Shown here piece by piece: positions 61,601-64,000 of a DNA stretch of 64,000 nucleotides. Numbering within the stretch: position 1 is the first letter of the stretch; the number at the start of each line of letters is the position of its first letter. Both the position numbers and the translations under genes were made by a program. Under the pieces are notes generated by a model. That model did no database searches and had not been told where the DNA came from. It saw only the letters and a program-made list of their open reading frames with translations. The DNA comes from Hirudo medicinalis. Lineage: Eukaryota > Annelida > Clitellata > Hirudinida > Hirudinidae. The DNA is taken from NCBI GenBank assembly GCA_011800805.1, contig MPNW01000062.1, forward strand, positions 94,604-158,603, read 5' to 3'.

Positions 61601-63215
61601 CTGGAAGTGATGAACTTTGTTTGGACGGAGTCCATGGAGAGTGACAAGCGTCGAGTTGCTTGGCTGAACTGGAACTGTTTTCCACTCGGAAAAATCCTTC
61701 TCTTGGAACTCTCTATACCTGTGGATGGACATGCAAAAAAGAAGACAGAGTAGAATTTCCAGGGCTAATTGTAAAACACTCTGCGACATACAATAAATTC
61801 AATTGTCGTGTTATTGGCGAAAAGTAAACCTCGTTAGAATGGTTAATAAATAGTGATAACCTTTCTTCTTTACTGCTTTTCCTAACACCCGTTTTTGTAG
61901 AGGATGTTTTTATGCTATGAATTTTAATAGGAAGTTTTAATAAATTTATCCCCCTAATCCGAGTTCAGGCCTTGAAACCAGTGAACCCCAAGACCAGACA
62001 GTTGCACCAGGCATAACTAACATCCATAAACGGATTGATTAAAGAACAATGATAAGGATTAAGTGAAGGGTCGCCTCTCGAGCTCCGTGCATCATCAAGA
62101 TGCAAACATGGATTTCGGATGAGGAAAAGTAATGACTCCTTTCCATTCAAAGCAGCTCGAGTGACGATGGTGATGGGAAAAGTTTTCTTAAATACAAATT
62201 TCGACGGCAAAATATGCGAACACCCCTGACCTTGGAGCCAAAAGGCAATCGACAACAGATGAGAAAGAAAGGCGGTTCTTCCCAGGGGAAGTCTGCGATT
62301 TAAAAAAGTAAGAAACCGGTCGAGACGGGAATGTGCAAATAAATATCAAATCGAGACTTGAGAATCGTGGAGAGATTAGTTCAGCAGAAAATACATTATG
62401 GAGAGAGATGTAGAATTCCTTATAAAGATGTCAGAAAGGCCGTAAATGCAACACTCCAGAAAACATGACCTTTACCGGAACAAGCCGCAACGGAACTTAT
62501 CCAACACAGAGTTGGATGGAGGCAAGTGGATTTTATTGAACGAACTGATCCCCGAGGTTAGTGACTGATTGTTTGAGGGAGGAGTGGAGAAGCTGAGGTT
62601 GCCACAATGCATCCCCGGGATGGCGAGGTTATTTGGAATGAAAGGAATTCATCGCTTGAGACGAATTAATGATATCGTTAGGAGGAATTCATTCAATCCA
62701 TCAAGGTCGAATTTCGTGCGCTGCGGGACTTCCCCCGGTAAATTTAAATTAATCTGCCGCCCTCGACAGAAAAGAGCGGCTTTGTTTATTATAATGACCA
62801 CCATCGTCTCCAATACATTGACTCGTAAGGAGATATTGGCAATTTATCAGGGTTGCTTAGAAAAACAGTAGGCGCTCGACAAGTAATCAAGACGAATTCA
62901 CTTCAAAGAAGTGGTCTCCTTTCTGCCAGCTGTGGCCTAGTAACCAATGAGGGAATCATTCGATAAAGATTATTGCAGACTCAGGTGAAGTGCTAGGAGA
63001 CGATATGATAAGTAGGAGATTAATTCTTATTCTCAACACAACTCTCACAGCAATTAACAAGTGTCGTGGATGATTGCAATCGAGCTAAGAAGAAAACACC
63101 AACCAAATCATATAATGGAGAGACTGGCCGGCATGGAAAGCAGGTAGCCAGGATATGGTGGCCGATTCGTTGCTGCAAATCACACTTACGATCTCAGCTG
63201 GATGGCTGGAGTTCT
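55655..63215 (-). CDS. Type I membrane protein with two fibronectin III domains, 3' part (9 exons)
   Basis: Exons in transcript order: 63215-63104, 61718-61537, 60465-60220, 59914-59847, 59444-59171, 57805-57650, 56797-56740, 55856-55825, 55740-55655; all phases agree, 403 residues plus stop. FN3-1 (exons 1-2) has SATISWLPAF and YMIWYREFQ; FN3-2 (exons 4-5) has LNITWQPP, YYLIQFKTMGQW and YSFRMFSVNG. Between them exon 3 encodes a polar linker with an Asp-Gly repeat and Asp/Glu runs. N-glycosylation sequons (NSS, NES, NST, NIT, NAS) are all before the helix GLMGLLVFLIFAVICSIIAF in exon 6; a basic KWRQREK stop-transfer follows, then about 70 cytosolic residues. Likely an adhesion-type immunoglobulin-superfamily receptor of the turtle/IGSF9 kind, but Ig exons would lie outside the window and this name is a guess. 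Confidence 0.8.
60288..60347. repeat. 12-bp coding tandem repeat (Asp-Gly linker)
   Basis: About five copies of a CCATCTCCGTCA-like unit. Read on the minus strand it codes for Gly-Asp dipeptides in the linker exon 60465-60220 of the FN3 protein. Frame is maintained on both sides. Confidence 0.85.
61719..63103. other. Intron of FN3 gene, 1.4 kb
   Basis: Separates the two exons of the first FN3 domain. No other exon or element recognised. Other introns of this gene longer than 300 bases (60466-61536, 59445-59846, 57806-59170, 56798-57649, 55857-56739) also hold nothing I can name apart from an ATT run at 59609-59640. Confidence 0.6.
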
Positions 63216-64000
63216 CTGTTACAAAAGAAGGAAAAAATTTGTCGGAGGAAATTAAGCCATGAAATGTGAACATAAACCACGATCGGGCCGCCGAAACAAA
63301 TAAGATCATCAGTCAGCCATAGCACTAGAAAAGCACATTAATGTAATTTTGTTGCTGCCTCACTTTTGTGGAATAAATGGTATTTTTTTAGTTTATGAGT
63401 CACGTCTGTGTAAATTAAAAACGTATGATTTTCAAATGTCTTCCGCCCGTAATTCTCGTTCTCCAAGCTTTATTTCCTTCTCTTTCATTTGTTCATCCAT
63501 TTCCATTCAATTTTCACTTTATCCTGAAATGTTTAATCCATTAACGCGGATCAAGAACTTAAAAGAGGAGTTGAACGTTGGACACATCCTCGTATCGTTT
63601 CACATTTCACGGCATAACAGCGCTCAGCCATTACTGGATTAAGCCATGGGGGAGAGGGGGAAGAGCAGTTTCACTTCTGCTCAAATGACTTCCGATGTTT
63701 GCTTGAGAGCATTTCAGTAAAACATGAGAGGAAATTCCATGAAATGACAGAAAAATTGAGAACCAAGCGAGACGAGACAAGAGTCGTTAATTATTCAACA
63801 AGTGCAACTTGATGGTGCTAACAAAGAGTAATAACGCCCTAAGCAAGACTTAAGACTTTACGAATTTTTAAAAGACACTAAAGGGAGTTTGGTAATTTCC
63901 AAGGCTGTACATTTGTCCTTATGCAAAGGGACTTCTTCCGGAAGAGAAATTTGTCTGTCCGGTTTAAAAAATTGTTCGCAATTAGATATTTTTATGAGCC
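63216..64000. other. Right end of window, presumed intron of FN3 gene
   Basis: No exon recognised. The segment GGATTAAGCCATGGGGG at about 63636 resembles GGATTAAGCCTGTGGGAGG at 29776, a possible shared repeat fragment. Confidence 0.45.

Overview
This is animal nuclear DNA. It is AT-rich, full of trinucleotide microsatellites, and its genes are cut into many short exons (usually 50-250 bp) by GT-AG introns, with one GC-AG intron. Protein content and repeats suggest an invertebrate, most likely a lophotrochozoan such as an annelid. That taxonomic guess is inference; no marker gene fixes it. I read exon structures by translating between consensus splice sites and checking phase at every junction.

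Layout: (1) 103-17623, plus strand: the 3' part (59 exons, about 2,763 codons, frame open throughout) of a USP34-type ubiquitin hydrolase with a complete USP catalytic core. (2) 18675-28278, plus: 25 exons of a DENND4/Crag-type Rab exchange factor, beginning inside the DENN module, with no N-terminal exons visible and two apparent one-base frameshifts. (3) 28279-32481: gene-poor DNA with a tRNA-like Pol III element and simple repeats. (4) 32482 (possibly 31942)-48301, plus: about 33 exons of a TRPM2-like cation channel fused to a C-terminal NUDT9-homology domain whose Nudix box is not recognisable, plus one apparent frameshift. (5) 48302-51131: intergenic or 5' UTR DNA. (6) 51153-54745, plus: an unfamiliar 1,087-residue protein with one intracellular-type Ig domain and a very long acidic last exon. 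(7) 55655-63215, minus: the 3' part (nine exons, 403 residues) of a type I membrane protein with two fibronectin III domains, an Asp-Gly repeat linker, one transmembrane helix and a short tail; its 5' end lies beyond the window.

Five copies of one tRNA-derived SINE-like element lie in introns of the first three genes, all in the same orientation. The genes do not form a pathway; they are neighbours on a chromosome. The most interesting points are the TRPM2-like channel with a degenerate Nudix box, the truncated and frameshifted DENND4 locus beside an intact USP34, the SINE family, and the unclassified Ig/acidic protein. Simple-repeat and element ends are accurate to a few bases; exon ends come from splice-site reading and are not supported by transcripts.
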